From Deltaproteobacteria bacterium CG_4_8_14_3_um_filter_43_13 (GTDB lineage Bacteria > Desulfobacterota > UBA8473): a stretch of 7,963 nt of DNA. The position numbers and the translations under genes were made by a program. Shown here piece by piece: positions 1 through 6,915 of this stretch; positions within the stretch are counted from its first letter, which is position 1, and each line of letters begins with the position of its first letter. The notes beneath the pieces were generated by a model. That model made no database searches and was not told the origin of the DNA. It saw only the letters and a list, made by a program, of their open reading frames with translations. The stretch spans positions 1 to 7,963 of the forward strand of contig PFIF01000173.1 of NCBI GenBank assembly GCA_002782605.1. The letters are read 5' to 3'.

Positions 1-21
1 TAAAGGTATTAAAGGGACATT
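1..21. repeat. Left copy of a 21-bp inverted repeat at the window ends
   Basis: The first 21 bases are the exact reverse complement of positions 7939-7959; the core is GTATTAAAGGGACATT. The copy ends 42 bp before the HMG-CoA lyase start codon. Two explanations fit: a dispersed repeat at which the assembly broke on both sides, or the terminal inverted repeats of a larger unit. No transposase lies between the copies, so the assembly-boundary explanation is preferred. The identity is seen directly; its meaning is inference. Confidence 0.75.
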
Positions 22-63
22 GCACTAGTTTTATGTTCGGGTGTATCCATATATTCAGGTACA

Positions 64-975
64 ATGATGGACATTAAGCTTCCTCAATCAGTGACCATTG
101 TAGAGGTAGGCCCGAGGGATGGCCTGCAAAACGAAGGCATAGAAGTCTCTACTGACCAAAAAGTAGAACTGGTAAACTGTCTGTCCCAAACTGGTCTAAC
201 CCGAATAGAGGTTACCTCCTTTACCCATCCATCATGGATTCCCCAATTAAAAGACGCTGAATCGGTGATGAATCAGGTTCATAGGGAAGAAGGTGTGTCT
301 TATAGTGCGTTGGTCCCCAACAAAAGGGGCTATGAGCGGGCAATGGAATGCCAGGTAGATGAGTTGGTGCTCTTGGTGTCTGCCAGCGAGACCCACAATC
401 TAAGAAACGTCAATCGTGCTATTTCTGAATCCTTAAAAGATATAGAGGAGATATCTCTTGATGTTCCCAAAGATAGGGTAAGGATGCGCGGGGTTATTGC
501 CATGGCATTTGAATGTCCTTTTGATGGTAAAATCTCCATTGACCGAGTTATAGACATTGGCAAAGAGCTTAAGAGAATGGGAGCATACGAAATGGCCTTA
601 GCCGATACCGCTGGGTTAGCCAACCCTGCACGGGTGTTTGAGGTTTTCTCAATAGTTACCCATGAATTGTCCGGAATCTCTCTGGCTGCCCATTTTCATA
701 ATACTTATGGTTTTGGCATGGCCAATGTTTTTGCTTCGTTACAGTGTGGTGTAAGTGTTTTCGACGGCTCCATAGGGGGATTGGGAGGATGTCCCTATAT
801 ACCTGAAGCATCGGGGAACATAGCTACCGAGGACCTTGTATACATGATGGAAACAATGGGCATTGAAACAGGTATAGAGCTAGATAGCCTTTTGGAATGC
901 AGTAAATTGACTGAGGGATTGGTGCAAAAACCGTTAACCAGTTATTTATCAAAACAAAAAAGGATAAAGTATTAG
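64..975 (+). CDS. Hydroxymethylglutaryl-CoA lyase
   Basis: Cleaves HMG-CoA to acetoacetate and acetyl-CoA, the last step of leucine degradation, presumably in the cytosol. The 303-residue length is normal for the family, a single TIM barrel of the HMGL-like/DRE-TIM type. Visible motifs are VEVGPRDGLQNE at 13-24 (catalytic Arg18, metal ligand Asp19), RIEVTSF at 47-53 (Glu49), HFHNTYG from 210 (metal ligands His210, His212), the signature GLGGCPY with active-site Cys243, and ASGN with Asn252. The residues known as metal ligands or catalytic in the human enzyme are therefore all present. The residue after His212 is Asn where many homologues have Asp. Two ATGs are adjacent (64 and 67); a weak AGG at 57-59 suits either. 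The carboxyltransferase gene follows after 17 bp, suggesting co-transcription. The gene symbol varies between organisms (mvaB, hmgL, liuE), so none is assigned. Confidence 0.95.
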   Translation: MMDIKLPQSVTIVEVGPRDGLQNEGIEVSTDQKVELVNCLSQTGLTRIEVTSFTHPSWIPQLKDAESVMNQVHREEGVSYSALVPNKRGYERAMECQVDELVLLVSASETHNLRNVNRAISESLKDIEEISLDVPKDRVRMRGVIAMAFECPFDGKISIDRVIDIGKELKRMGAYEMALADTAGLANPARVFEVFSIVTHELSGISLAAHFHNTYGFGMANVFASLQCGVSVFDGSIGGLGGCPYIPEASGNIATEDLVYMMETMGIETGIELDSLLECSKLTEGLVQKPLTSYLSKQKRIKY

Positions 976-992
976 ATGTAGGGAGGGGTATA

Positions 993-2612
993 ATGTCAGA
1001 TAGGTCAGAGATGGATAAAACAGCAATGGAAAATAGAGATCATTGGCTGAAGGAAGAGGAAGGGCTCTATGCCCACAGGCAGGAGGCATACAATGTTGGT
1101 GGACAAAAGCAGCTTGATAGATTGGCCAAACAGGGGAAAAAGCCTGTTAGACACTTAATTGACCGGTTGATTGATCCCGGCACAGAATTCTTTGAAGTAG
1201 GCATAGATGCCGGGTTCGAGATTGGGTACCCGGAACAGCCCCACATACCAGGGGGTGGTCTGGTTACGGGAGTGGGCAGTATTCATGGTAAAGACTGCAT
1301 GATCTTCGGAAACGAGAGTAGGATGACAGCAGGGACATACTATCCTATAACCTTGAAGAAACATATGCGTGCCCAGAGGATCGCTGAAGAATGCGGTCTG
1401 ACCTGTGTATATATCGCTGATTCGGGCGGTATCTTTTTGCCCATGCAAGAGGGGTGCTTTGCAGATGAAGGAATGTTTGGCTCCATGTTTTACAATATGT
1501 GCAATATGTCTGCTAAGGGGATCAAACAATATACCCTAAGTACCGGTGGCAACACCGCAGGAGGTGCCTATATAGTCTATCTTGCATGTGAGTCCATTAT
1601 GATTGAAAAGATGGCATTTGCCTTTTTGGCAGGACCACCGATGGTCAAATCGGCCATAGGCGAAGATGTGAGCATGGAAGATTTAGGGGGAGCTTATGTT
1701 CATGCAAGACACTCGGGAGGTTGCGACCACTTTGTGAAAAGCCAGGAGGAAGGCATTGATAAGCTTAGAGAACTGATCAAATTTGACCCGCCCCGGAAGA
1801 CACATATCGACCGCCGAGAGATTAAAGAGACTAAAGTTCCTGTGGAAAAACTCTATGAGATACTGCCAAGAGACACTTACAGGGCTATTAATGTAAGAGA
1901 AGTAATCAAGTGCATTGCAGATGACAGTTATTTTTCAGAATATAAAAAGGAGTATAAAACAGGCCGGGGTGATACAATCGTCTGTGGCAAAATGTGGCTG
2001 AAGGGCATTCCGGTGGGGGTTATAGCCTCCAATGGGGTAGGGGTAATCTTTATCGAAGCAGCCAGAAAGGCGGCAGAATGGATGATCCGCTGTGGAAACG
2101 ATAAGACCCCCCTGCTCTTTATCCAGAACGCCCCTGGATACATGGTGGGCAAACAGGAAGAATGGGGAGGGATCGGCAAGTATGGGGCGGATATGGTTCG
2201 TACATGCAGTACTGTTCAGGTACCGAAGATCCAGTGGGTTATAGGGCCTGACCACGGAGCCGCCAATTATGGCATGTGTGGCAGGGCATATAAACCGAGG
2301 TTTTGCTTCCAGACAATGCGTGCCAGGACTTCTGTCATGTCCGGAAGGACAGCAGCCTTTATCCTCACCAGCCTTGAAAGAAAAAAGGCAGAAGCTGCAG
2401 GCAAGGAGATGGATGAAGAAGAGGTAGCAAGGTTTGATGCTATGATGAGGGAAAAGTACGAGCGCGAGGCTCATCCCTTCTTCACCGGGGCGCGTCTATT
2501 TCACGATGGTGTAATTGCCCTAAAAGAGTCCAGGGATGTTCTGGCAAGGGCTTTTGAACTGGCTCTACATAAGCCGATTCCAGATTCTGTCTTTGGGAAT
2601 GTAAAGTTTTAG
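993..2612 (+). CDS. Acyl-CoA carboxylase carboxyltransferase (beta) subunit, 3-methylcrotonyl-CoA carboxylase type
   Basis: Transfers carboxyl from carboxybiotin to an acyl-CoA. It resembles the MCC beta subunit more than the propionyl-CoA or glutaconyl-CoA enzymes, so 3-methylcrotonyl-CoA is the likely substrate, giving 3-methylglutaconyl-CoA. The 539 residues match bacterial MCC beta (about 535). N-terminal carboxyltransferase half: PGGGLVTGVG, then GGNTAGGAY from 185 (oxyanion-type loop) and FLAGPPMVK. C-terminal half: FIQNAPGYMVG around 376-386, GADMV, and ANYGMCGRAYKPRF around 424-437. The tail SVFGNVKF resembles the family's usual ending. Start 993 is supported by the purine-rich GGGAGGGG at 981-988. 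No biotin carboxylase or biotin carrier gene is in the window, so the alpha subunit must be encoded elsewhere. Pairing with HMG-CoA lyase supports the leucine route. A geranyl-CoA or other branched acyl-CoA carboxylase remains possible. Confidence 0.88.
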   Translation: MSDRSEMDKTAMENRDHWLKEEEGLYAHRQEAYNVGGQKQLDRLAKQGKKPVRHLIDRLIDPGTEFFEVGIDAGFEIGYPEQPHIPGGGLVTGVGSIHGKDCMIFGNESRMTAGTYYPITLKKHMRAQRIAEECGLTCVYIADSGGIFLPMQEGCFADEGMFGSMFYNMCNMSAKGIKQYTLSTGGNTAGGAYIVYLACESIMIEKMAFAFLAGPPMVKSAIGEDVSMEDLGGAYVHARHSGGCDHFVKSQEEGIDKLRELIKFDPPRKTHIDRREIKETKVPVEKLYEILPRDTYRAINVREVIKCIADDSYFSEYKKEYKTGRGDTIVCGKMWLKGIPVGVIASNGVGVIFIEAARKAAEWMIRCGNDKTPLLFIQNAPGYMVGKQEEWGGIGKYGADMVRTCSTVQVPKIQWVIGPDHGAANYGMCGRAYKPRFCFQTMRARTSVMSGRTAAFILTSLERKKAEAAGKEMDEEEVARFDAMMREKYEREAHPFFTGARLFHDGVIALKESRDVLARAFELALHKPIPDSVFGNVKF

Positions 2613-2663
2613 CTGCATCTACAGGAGATTTCTAAATTGGCTTGACATCCAGCAGGTTTTTTG

Positions 2664-2691
2664 TTGACTTTTTTAAGCTTCTGTGTATCAT
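2664..2691 (+). promoter_or_regulatory. Probable sigma70-type promoter for tRNA-Gln
   Basis: TTGACT at 2664-2669 and TATCAT at 2686-2691 are separated by 16 bp and lie in AT-rich DNA downstream of the carboxyltransferase stop. Transcription would start near 2698, leaving a leader of about 70 nt before the tRNA. This would make the tRNA independent of the upstream operon. It is a pattern match only. Confidence 0.55.
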
Positions 2692-2705
2692 AAAAAGCTG
2701 GTTTA

Positions 2706-2748
2706 TGCCGCAAGCGGCAACCTATGAGCAACGAACTTGAGTTCGTTG
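2706..2748. repeat. Two adjacent perfect hairpins in the tRNA leader
   Basis: Hairpin 1 has arms TGCCG 2706-2710 and CGGCA 2715-2719 around a CAAG loop. Hairpin 2 has arms CAACGAAC 2729-2736 and GTTCGTTG 2741-2748 around a TTGA loop. Neither is followed by a T-run on the + strand, so they are poor intrinsic terminators there. They lie between the probable promoter and the tRNA and would be part of its 5' leader. A dispersed REP-like palindrome is an alternative. The rest of 2613-2769 shows no gene. Confidence 0.6.
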
Positions 2749-2769
2749 GAAAGCAATAAATAATCTTAC

Positions 2770-2843
2770 TGGGAGATCGTCCAGCGGCAGGACTACGGAC
2801 TCTGACTCCGTCAACCCAGGTTCGAATCCTGGTCTCCCAGCCA
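2770..2843 (+). tRNA. trnQ: tRNA-Gln (anticodon CUG), CCA encoded
   Basis: A full cloverleaf can be drawn with no mismatched stems. Acceptor TGGGAGA 2770-2776 pairs with TCTCCCA 2833-2839. D-stem GTCC/GGAC is 2779-2782/2790-2793 with the short loop AGCGGCA. Anticodon stem ACGGA/TCCGT is 2795-2799/2807-2811 with loop CTCTGAC, giving anticodon CTG at 2802-2804 and T33 before it. The variable loop is CAAC. T-stem CCAGG/CCTGG encloses TTCGAAT. Discriminator G2840 and CCA 2841-2843 follow. The U1-A72 first pair and the G73 discriminator are known features of bacterial glutamine tRNAs. It converges on glnS, the gene for its charging enzyme. Confidence 0.96.
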
Positions 2844-2864
2844 TTAAAAATCTCCCACCCCTTC

Positions 2865-4541
2865 CTAAAGCTTCTCCTTCTTAGCGATCTTGGCCCACGA
2901 ATCGCGCAACGTTACAGTGCGGTTAAACACCAGTGCTCCATCGGATGAATCAACCGAATCGAGGCAGAAATAGCCGAGTCTTTCGAACTGGTACCGACTC
3001 CCCGGTGCGGCATTTGCCAGGACTGGTTCAACCCGGCATGAAGTCAAAATCTCAAGCGAGTTTGGATTTAAATAAGTTTTAAAGTCAATGTTGCCCTTTT
3101 CTTCGTTTGGGTTTTCTTTCGTGAACAGATGATTGTAGAGGCGTACCCCAGCCGGGATAGAGTCGCATTCAGAAACCCAGTGCAGCGTTGCCTTAACCTT
3201 GCGTCCATCTCGAGACCAACCGCCACGTGTCTCAGGATCATAGGTACAGTGCAATTCGACCACTTCTCCGGATTGTTTATCCTTTACCACATCTACACAC
3301 GTGATGTAATAAGCGTACCGCAGGCGCACTTCACGGCCAGGGGACAAACGGAAGAACTTTTTCGGCGGGTCCTCAAGAAAATCCTCTTGTTCTATATACA
3401 GCACGCGTGAGAACGGAATCTTCCGTGACCCCACACTTGGGTCATCCGGATGATAAGGACTATCCAACTCTTCCACCTGACCTTCTGGATAATTATCAAT
3501 GACTACCCGGAGTGGACGCAACACTGCCATAACCCGTGGGACACTTCGATTCAGGTCTTCCCTAATACAGTGCTCGAGTAATGCCACATCAATCACACTA
3601 TCCCTCTTTGCTACTCCGATGCGTTCACAGAAGTTTCGGATTGACTCTGGTGTGTATCCGCGTCTCCGCAGGCCCGATAGTGTAGGCATCCGTGGATCGT
3701 CCCATCCGCTGACATGTCCGTTTTCCACCAATTCCAGAAGCTTACGTTTACTCATCACAGTGTAGTTCAGATTGAGACGAGCAAATTCGATTTGCTGCGG
3801 ATGGCAATCAACGTCCAATTGGTCAAGCACCCAGTCGTATAACGGACGATGATCCTCAAATTCCAGCGTACAAATAGAATGTGTAATCCCTTCAATGGAA
3901 TCAGAAAGACAATGGGCATAGTCATACATGGGATAGATGCACCACTTATCGCCTGTTCGGTGATGTGGTGTCCGAAGAATACGGTAAAGAACCGGGTCAC
4001 GCATATTTAAATTTGGGGATGACATATCTATTTTTGCTCTAAGTACCCGGGAGACTTCCTTGAATTCTCCTGCCCGCATGCGTTCAAACAGGTCAAGGCT
4101 CTCTTCTGCGGAACGATTACGGTAGGGACTGTCTTTGCCAGGCTCGGTCAAGGTGCCACGGTACTCTCTAATCTCCTCTGGACTCAAGTCGCAAACGTAC
4201 GCCTTCCCCTTTTTGATTAACTGCACAGCATACTGGTATAGCTTCTCAAAATAGTCAGATGTGTAAAAGAGTCTGTCACCCCAGTCGAAACCAAGCCATT
4301 TGATATCCGATTTGATTGATCTAATGTATTCAGTGCTTTCTTTACTGGGGTTGGTATCATCGAATCGTAAATTGCAAAGACCATGGCTTTCAGCGGCAAG
4401 ACCAAAATTAAGGCAGATTGACTTGGCATGTCCGATATGCAGATAGCCGTTTGGTTCCGGTGGGAATCGAGTATGGACCCGACCGCCATTCTTGTTTGCC
4501 TTCAAGTCCTCGGCTATGATATCGCGAATAAAGTCGACCAT
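2865..4541 (-). CDS. glnS: Glutaminyl-tRNA synthetase (GlnRS)
   Basis: Class I synthetase that attaches glutamine directly to tRNA-Gln in the cytosol. The 558 residues are very close to E. coli GlnRS (about 554), with no added YqeY/GatB-like N-terminal domain. Visible features: PPEPNGYLHIGH with the HIGH motif at 35-38, RFDDTNP at 59-65, REYRGTL, the KMSKS-equivalent VMSKR at 262-266, GWDDPRMPT, then the C-terminal beta-barrel anticodon-binding region from about 340, ending LRDSWAKIAKKEKL. The start ATG is 2 bp after the stop of the upstream dehydrogenase gene, and GATGGGG inside that gene's last codons can serve as ribosome-binding site, so translational coupling is likely. It is the last gene of the minus-strand operon and stops 21 bp from its convergent tRNA substrate. 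No clear terminator hairpin is visible after the stop. Confidence 0.97.
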   Translation of the reverse strand: MVDFIRDIIAEDLKANKNGGRVHTRFPPEPNGYLHIGHAKSICLNFGLAAESHGLCNLRFDDTNPSKESTEYIRSIKSDIKWLGFDWGDRLFYTSDYFEKLYQYAVQLIKKGKAYVCDLSPEEIREYRGTLTEPGKDSPYRNRSAEESLDLFERMRAGEFKEVSRVLRAKIDMSSPNLNMRDPVLYRILRTPHHRTGDKWCIYPMYDYAHCLSDSIEGITHSICTLEFEDHRPLYDWVLDQLDVDCHPQQIEFARLNLNYTVMSKRKLLELVENGHVSGWDDPRMPTLSGLRRRGYTPESIRNFCERIGVAKRDSVIDVALLEHCIREDLNRSVPRVMAVLRPLRVVIDNYPEGQVEELDSPYHPDDPSVGSRKIPFSRVLYIEQEDFLEDPPKKFFRLSPGREVRLRYAYYITCVDVVKDKQSGEVVELHCTYDPETRGGWSRDGRKVKATLHWVSECDSIPAGVRLYNHLFTKENPNEEKGNIDFKTYLNPNSLEILTSCRVEPVLANAAPGSRYQFERLGYFCLDSVDSSDGALVFNRTVTLRDSWAKIAKKEKL

Positions 4542-4543
4542 GC

Positions 4544-5674
4544 TTAAAACCCCATCTCACAAGCCACCCTCTCCCGACAGAAATCGGGAGATCCAAAAAG
4601 GGGCAGTGCCTGCCTGGCACGACGGTAATAAAGCCCCATGTCATGCTCTCTGGTAGTGCCAATGCCACCAAAGATTTGAACACCCATGCGGGTGCAGTGT
4701 CTGTATACCTCGCTCATTCGTGCCTTTGCCATGGCTGACTCCTTAGCACAGGGGAGTCCCTGTTCTATAAGCCAACCTGCATGATAGACCAGTCTCCTGG
4801 CATGGCCGATTTCTGCCCACATCTCAGCCAGGTAGTGCTGAATAATTCCAAAGCTGCCAATGGGCTTATCAAACTGTGTCCTCTCCCTGGCATAAGCCAC
4901 ACAGTTCTCTACCGTCCAATCGGCACCACCAATCATCTCAGCGCATTTTGCTGCGGCAGCCCTGTCAAGGGTTTTTTTTACTGCCGGCCATCCGGCATTT
5001 AATTCGCCGATCATATTCCCTTTTGGCACCGTCACTCTCTCAAATAGAATTTCATTTTGCTTATCATCCGCAATGGTAGGCAGAGGGGTGATCTTTATCC
5101 CCTGGCTCCTGGCATCCACCAGGAAGACGGTAATGCCTTCTTCTGGCGGCGACCAGAGATTCGTCCTGGCTGCGCAGAGAAAATAATCAGCCACCTGGGC
5201 GTCATGAACGAATAGCTTGGTGCCATTGATAATATATCCGTCTTTATCCTCTGCAGCCTTTGTGGAGACGCCGCTGGCATTATAGCTCGCACTGGGTTCG
5301 GTTAAAGCCAGGGTAAATACCTTTTCTCCGGATGCTATCTTTGACAACCATTCCCTCTTCTGCTCCCCACTGCCGGCATCCAAAAGAAGGAAGGTGCAGA
5401 TAGCGGTTGAAAGAAACGGGGAGACGAGACAAGCCCGTCCCATCTCTTCCAGAAGGACAATCAAGTCCACGAAGCCGCAACTGCTGCCGCCATACTCCTC
5501 CGGGATAATTAACCCCATCCATCCCAACTCCGCCATTTTCTTCCAGATGTCGGGGCGAAATCCGATCGGATCCTCCTCCATTTCCCTCACCAATGTCTTG
5601 GGAAACTCCTTTGCCAAGAAGTCACGTGCCATTTTTCTCAATATTTCCTGCTCTTCTGTAAAAGCGAAGTCCAT
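4544..5674 (-). CDS. Acyl-CoA dehydrogenase family protein, beta-type partner subunit
   Basis: FAD-dependent acyl-CoA dehydrogenase fold of 376 residues. Its N terminus, MDFAFTEEQEILRKMARDFL, is typical of the helical ACAD N-domain. The middle domain has ALTEPSASYNASGV and GYIINGTKLFVHDAQVADY. The C-terminal domain has RTQFDKPIGSFGIIQHYLAEM and QIFGGIGTTREHDMGLYYRR. This C-terminal pattern is like the second subunits of alpha2beta2 ACADs (mycobacterial FadE27-like, PimD-like). By by-eye alignment, Phe360 sits where medium-chain ACAD has its catalytic Glu376, and Ala239 where the long-chain/isovaleryl enzymes have theirs, so this chain probably lacks a catalytic base. ATG 5674 is chosen over upstream codons because AAGGGGGG at 5679-5686 precedes it by 4 nt. 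It follows the other ACAD gene by 16 bp, which suggests the two chains assemble together. Substrate unknown. Confidence 0.88.
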   Translation of the reverse strand: MDFAFTEEQEILRKMARDFLAKEFPKTLVREMEEDPIGFRPDIWKKMAELGWMGLIIPEEYGGSSCGFVDLIVLLEEMGRACLVSPFLSTAICTFLLLDAGSGEQKREWLSKIASGEKVFTLALTEPSASYNASGVSTKAAEDKDGYIINGTKLFVHDAQVADYFLCAARTNLWSPPEEGITVFLVDARSQGIKITPLPTIADDKQNEILFERVTVPKGNMIGELNAGWPAVKKTLDRAAAAKCAEMIGGADWTVENCVAYARERTQFDKPIGSFGIIQHYLAEMWAEIGHARRLVYHAGWLIEQGLPCAKESAMAKARMSEVYRHCTRMGVQIFGGIGTTREHDMGLYYRRARQALPLFGSPDFCRERVACEMGF

Positions 5675-5678
5675 ATTT

Positions 5679-5686
5679 CCCCCCTT
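5679..5686 (-). promoter_or_regulatory. Ribosome-binding site fixing the start of the beta-type ACAD
   Basis: On the minus strand AAGGGGGG precedes ATG 5674 by 4 nt. This selects the internal ATG that yields MDFAFTEEQ, the usual ACAD N terminus, over an in-frame ATG at 5725 that would overlap the preceding gene. Confidence 0.7.
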
Positions 5687-5690
5687 CAAT

Positions 5691-6872
5691 TTAGTCACGA
5701 GGCAGCTTGAGCCCCTGCCAGGCAATGATATTCTTTCTTATCTCTGTAGTCCCCCCTGCAATGGTAAAGCCAGAACTCCACTGGCAAAGATCTTGAAACT
5801 TACCGCAGAGGGGAGCCCAGTTGGATTCTCTTGTTACCGTACCGTAGAGCCCCATGATCTCTATCGCGGTGTTGGCAAGGCGCAGGTTAAGCTCGCTGGC
5901 GTAATAACCGCAGGCAGCGGCCTCGACTGCAATATCCTTGCCCTTGCTTTGAAGCCAGGCTATGTAATATGCAAACTTCAGGGCCGCTTCAAAATCAATG
6001 GCCAGTTCGACAAGCCTGTGGCGAACCAGGGCTTTTTTCGCCAGGATTTCACCACCTTCTTGTGTCTCCTTGCAATATTCGATTAAATCCTCTAAGTCTC
6101 GCTTTCCTCCGGCGGCAAAAGCTATATTGGCACGTGCAAAGTTTCTCCCCGCCATCATAACATACCACCCTTGATTTACCTTTCCCACTACATTTTCCCT
6201 GGGTACACGAAAATCATCTATGAACGTCTCGTTGTAGAAATGGCTTCCATTCATAAAGATTAAGGGACGAAACTCAATGCCAGGACCGATCTTGTTGATG
6301 AAGAAGGTCAGTCCCTTGTGCCTCGGCTCGTTAGGGTCTGTTCTTGCCAGGATAAAGATATGGTCGGCACGGTGGGCGCCGCTGGTCCATACCTTCTGCC
6401 CGTTTATGACATAATGAGCACCATCTGCCACTGCTGTGGTAGTAAGCGAGGCAAGGTCTGAACCGGCATTAGGCTCGCTCAAACCTTCAGCCCAATTTAT
6501 TTCTGCTCTGGCTATCTTCGGTAGCCACTCTTTCTTCTGCTCCTCGGTTCCGTACACCATAATGCCCGCAGCCACTGTCATAAAGTGGAAAGGGATTGCG
6601 GGCACCCTATAGTATGCCATTACCTCGTTGAAGATGAGCTGCTCAACAGGCCCATGCCCCTTCCCACCATATTCTTCTGGCCAGGGCAAGCATAGCCATC
6701 CCTTCGCTGCTACCTTCTTTACTACGGATTGGTGATATGCCCACCCTTCATCTGTTTCCTCGGCTGCCAGGCCACCTATCCACCCTTCGGGGGCACTCTT
6801 CGCCTCCTCTTTACAAAACTCTGTAAACTCCTTCCTTAATGCTTCCTGCTCAGGTGTAAATCTGAAGTCCAT
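5691..6872 (-). CDS. Acyl-CoA dehydrogenase, alpha-type (large) subunit
   Basis: FAD-dependent acyl-CoA dehydrogenase of 393 residues, FadE17/FadE26- or PimC-like by eye. It begins MDFRFTPEQEALRKEF, followed by LPWPEEYGGKGHGPVEQ, the ACAD signature GLSEPNAGSDLASL, YVINGQKVWTSGAHRADHIF, DFRVPRENVVGKVNQGW, and the C-terminal signature TIAGGTTEIRKNIIA. In this subclass the base is expected in helix G (Phe-Glu-Arg-like); here the motif reads NFARAN, with Ala246 at that position. Gly373 occupies the medium-chain ACAD Glu376 position, as is usual for the IAGGT type. The catalytic base is therefore not obvious. ATG 6872 is chosen for its ribosome-binding site and MDF start; an in-frame ATG at 6890 is less likely. 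It sits between a TerB-like gene (43 bp upstream) and the beta-type ACAD (16 bp downstream). A C-C double-bond-forming role on a cyclic, branched or dicarboxylic acyl-CoA is plausible but not shown. Confidence 0.9.
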   Translation of the reverse strand: MDFRFTPEQEALRKEFTEFCKEEAKSAPEGWIGGLAAEETDEGWAYHQSVVKKVAAKGWLCLPWPEEYGGKGHGPVEQLIFNEVMAYYRVPAIPFHFMTVAAGIMVYGTEEQKKEWLPKIARAEINWAEGLSEPNAGSDLASLTTTAVADGAHYVINGQKVWTSGAHRADHIFILARTDPNEPRHKGLTFFINKIGPGIEFRPLIFMNGSHFYNETFIDDFRVPRENVVGKVNQGWYVMMAGRNFARANIAFAAGGKRDLEDLIEYCKETQEGGEILAKKALVRHRLVELAIDFEAALKFAYYIAWLQSKGKDIAVEAAACGYYASELNLRLANTAIEIMGLYGTVTRESNWAPLCGKFQDLCQWSSGFTIAGGTTEIRKNIIAWQGLKLPRD

Positions 6873-6877
6873 TTTCA

Positions 6878-6886
6878 CTCCCCCTT
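6878..6886 (-). promoter_or_regulatory. Ribosome-binding site fixing the start of the alpha-type ACAD
   Basis: On the minus strand AAGGGGGAG precedes ATG 6872 by 5 nt. The upstream in-frame ATG at 6890 overlaps this site and would add residues not typical of ACADs, so 6872 is preferred. Confidence 0.7.
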
Positions 6887-6915
6887 CCATGCACAAGTTC
6901 ATTTATATCCGTATT

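Noticed and set aside
1..63. Promoter for HMG-CoA lyase (TTGCAC at 20-25)
   Set aside because: No convincing -10 at the right spacing, and the site overlaps the end of the inverted repeat; the operon may begin outside the window.
1935..2474. A 179-codon open frame on the - strand inside the carboxyltransferase gene
   Set aside because: Rich in Cys/His/Pro with no recognisable family, and lies opposite conserved MCC-beta motifs; a shadow frame.
2651..2675. T-runs after the carboxyltransferase gene as an intrinsic terminator
   Set aside because: No GC-rich hairpin precedes either T-run; the second T-run lies in the promoter spacer.
2724..2759. Mini-frame MSNELEFVGKQ before the tRNA, as a possible leader peptide
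   Set aside because: No ribosome-binding site, and its codons are the arms of the second hairpin; palindrome structure explains it better.
4970..4979. Run of eight A on the minus strand in the beta-type ACAD gene as a programmed frameshift site
   Set aside because: The reading frame continues normally through conserved ACAD sequence on both sides and no shifted frame gives a sensible product.
5394..6086. A 230-codon open frame on the + strand across the two dehydrogenase genes
   Set aside because: It is antisense to two well-supported ACAD genes, has no recognisable domain and straddles their junction; a shadow frame.
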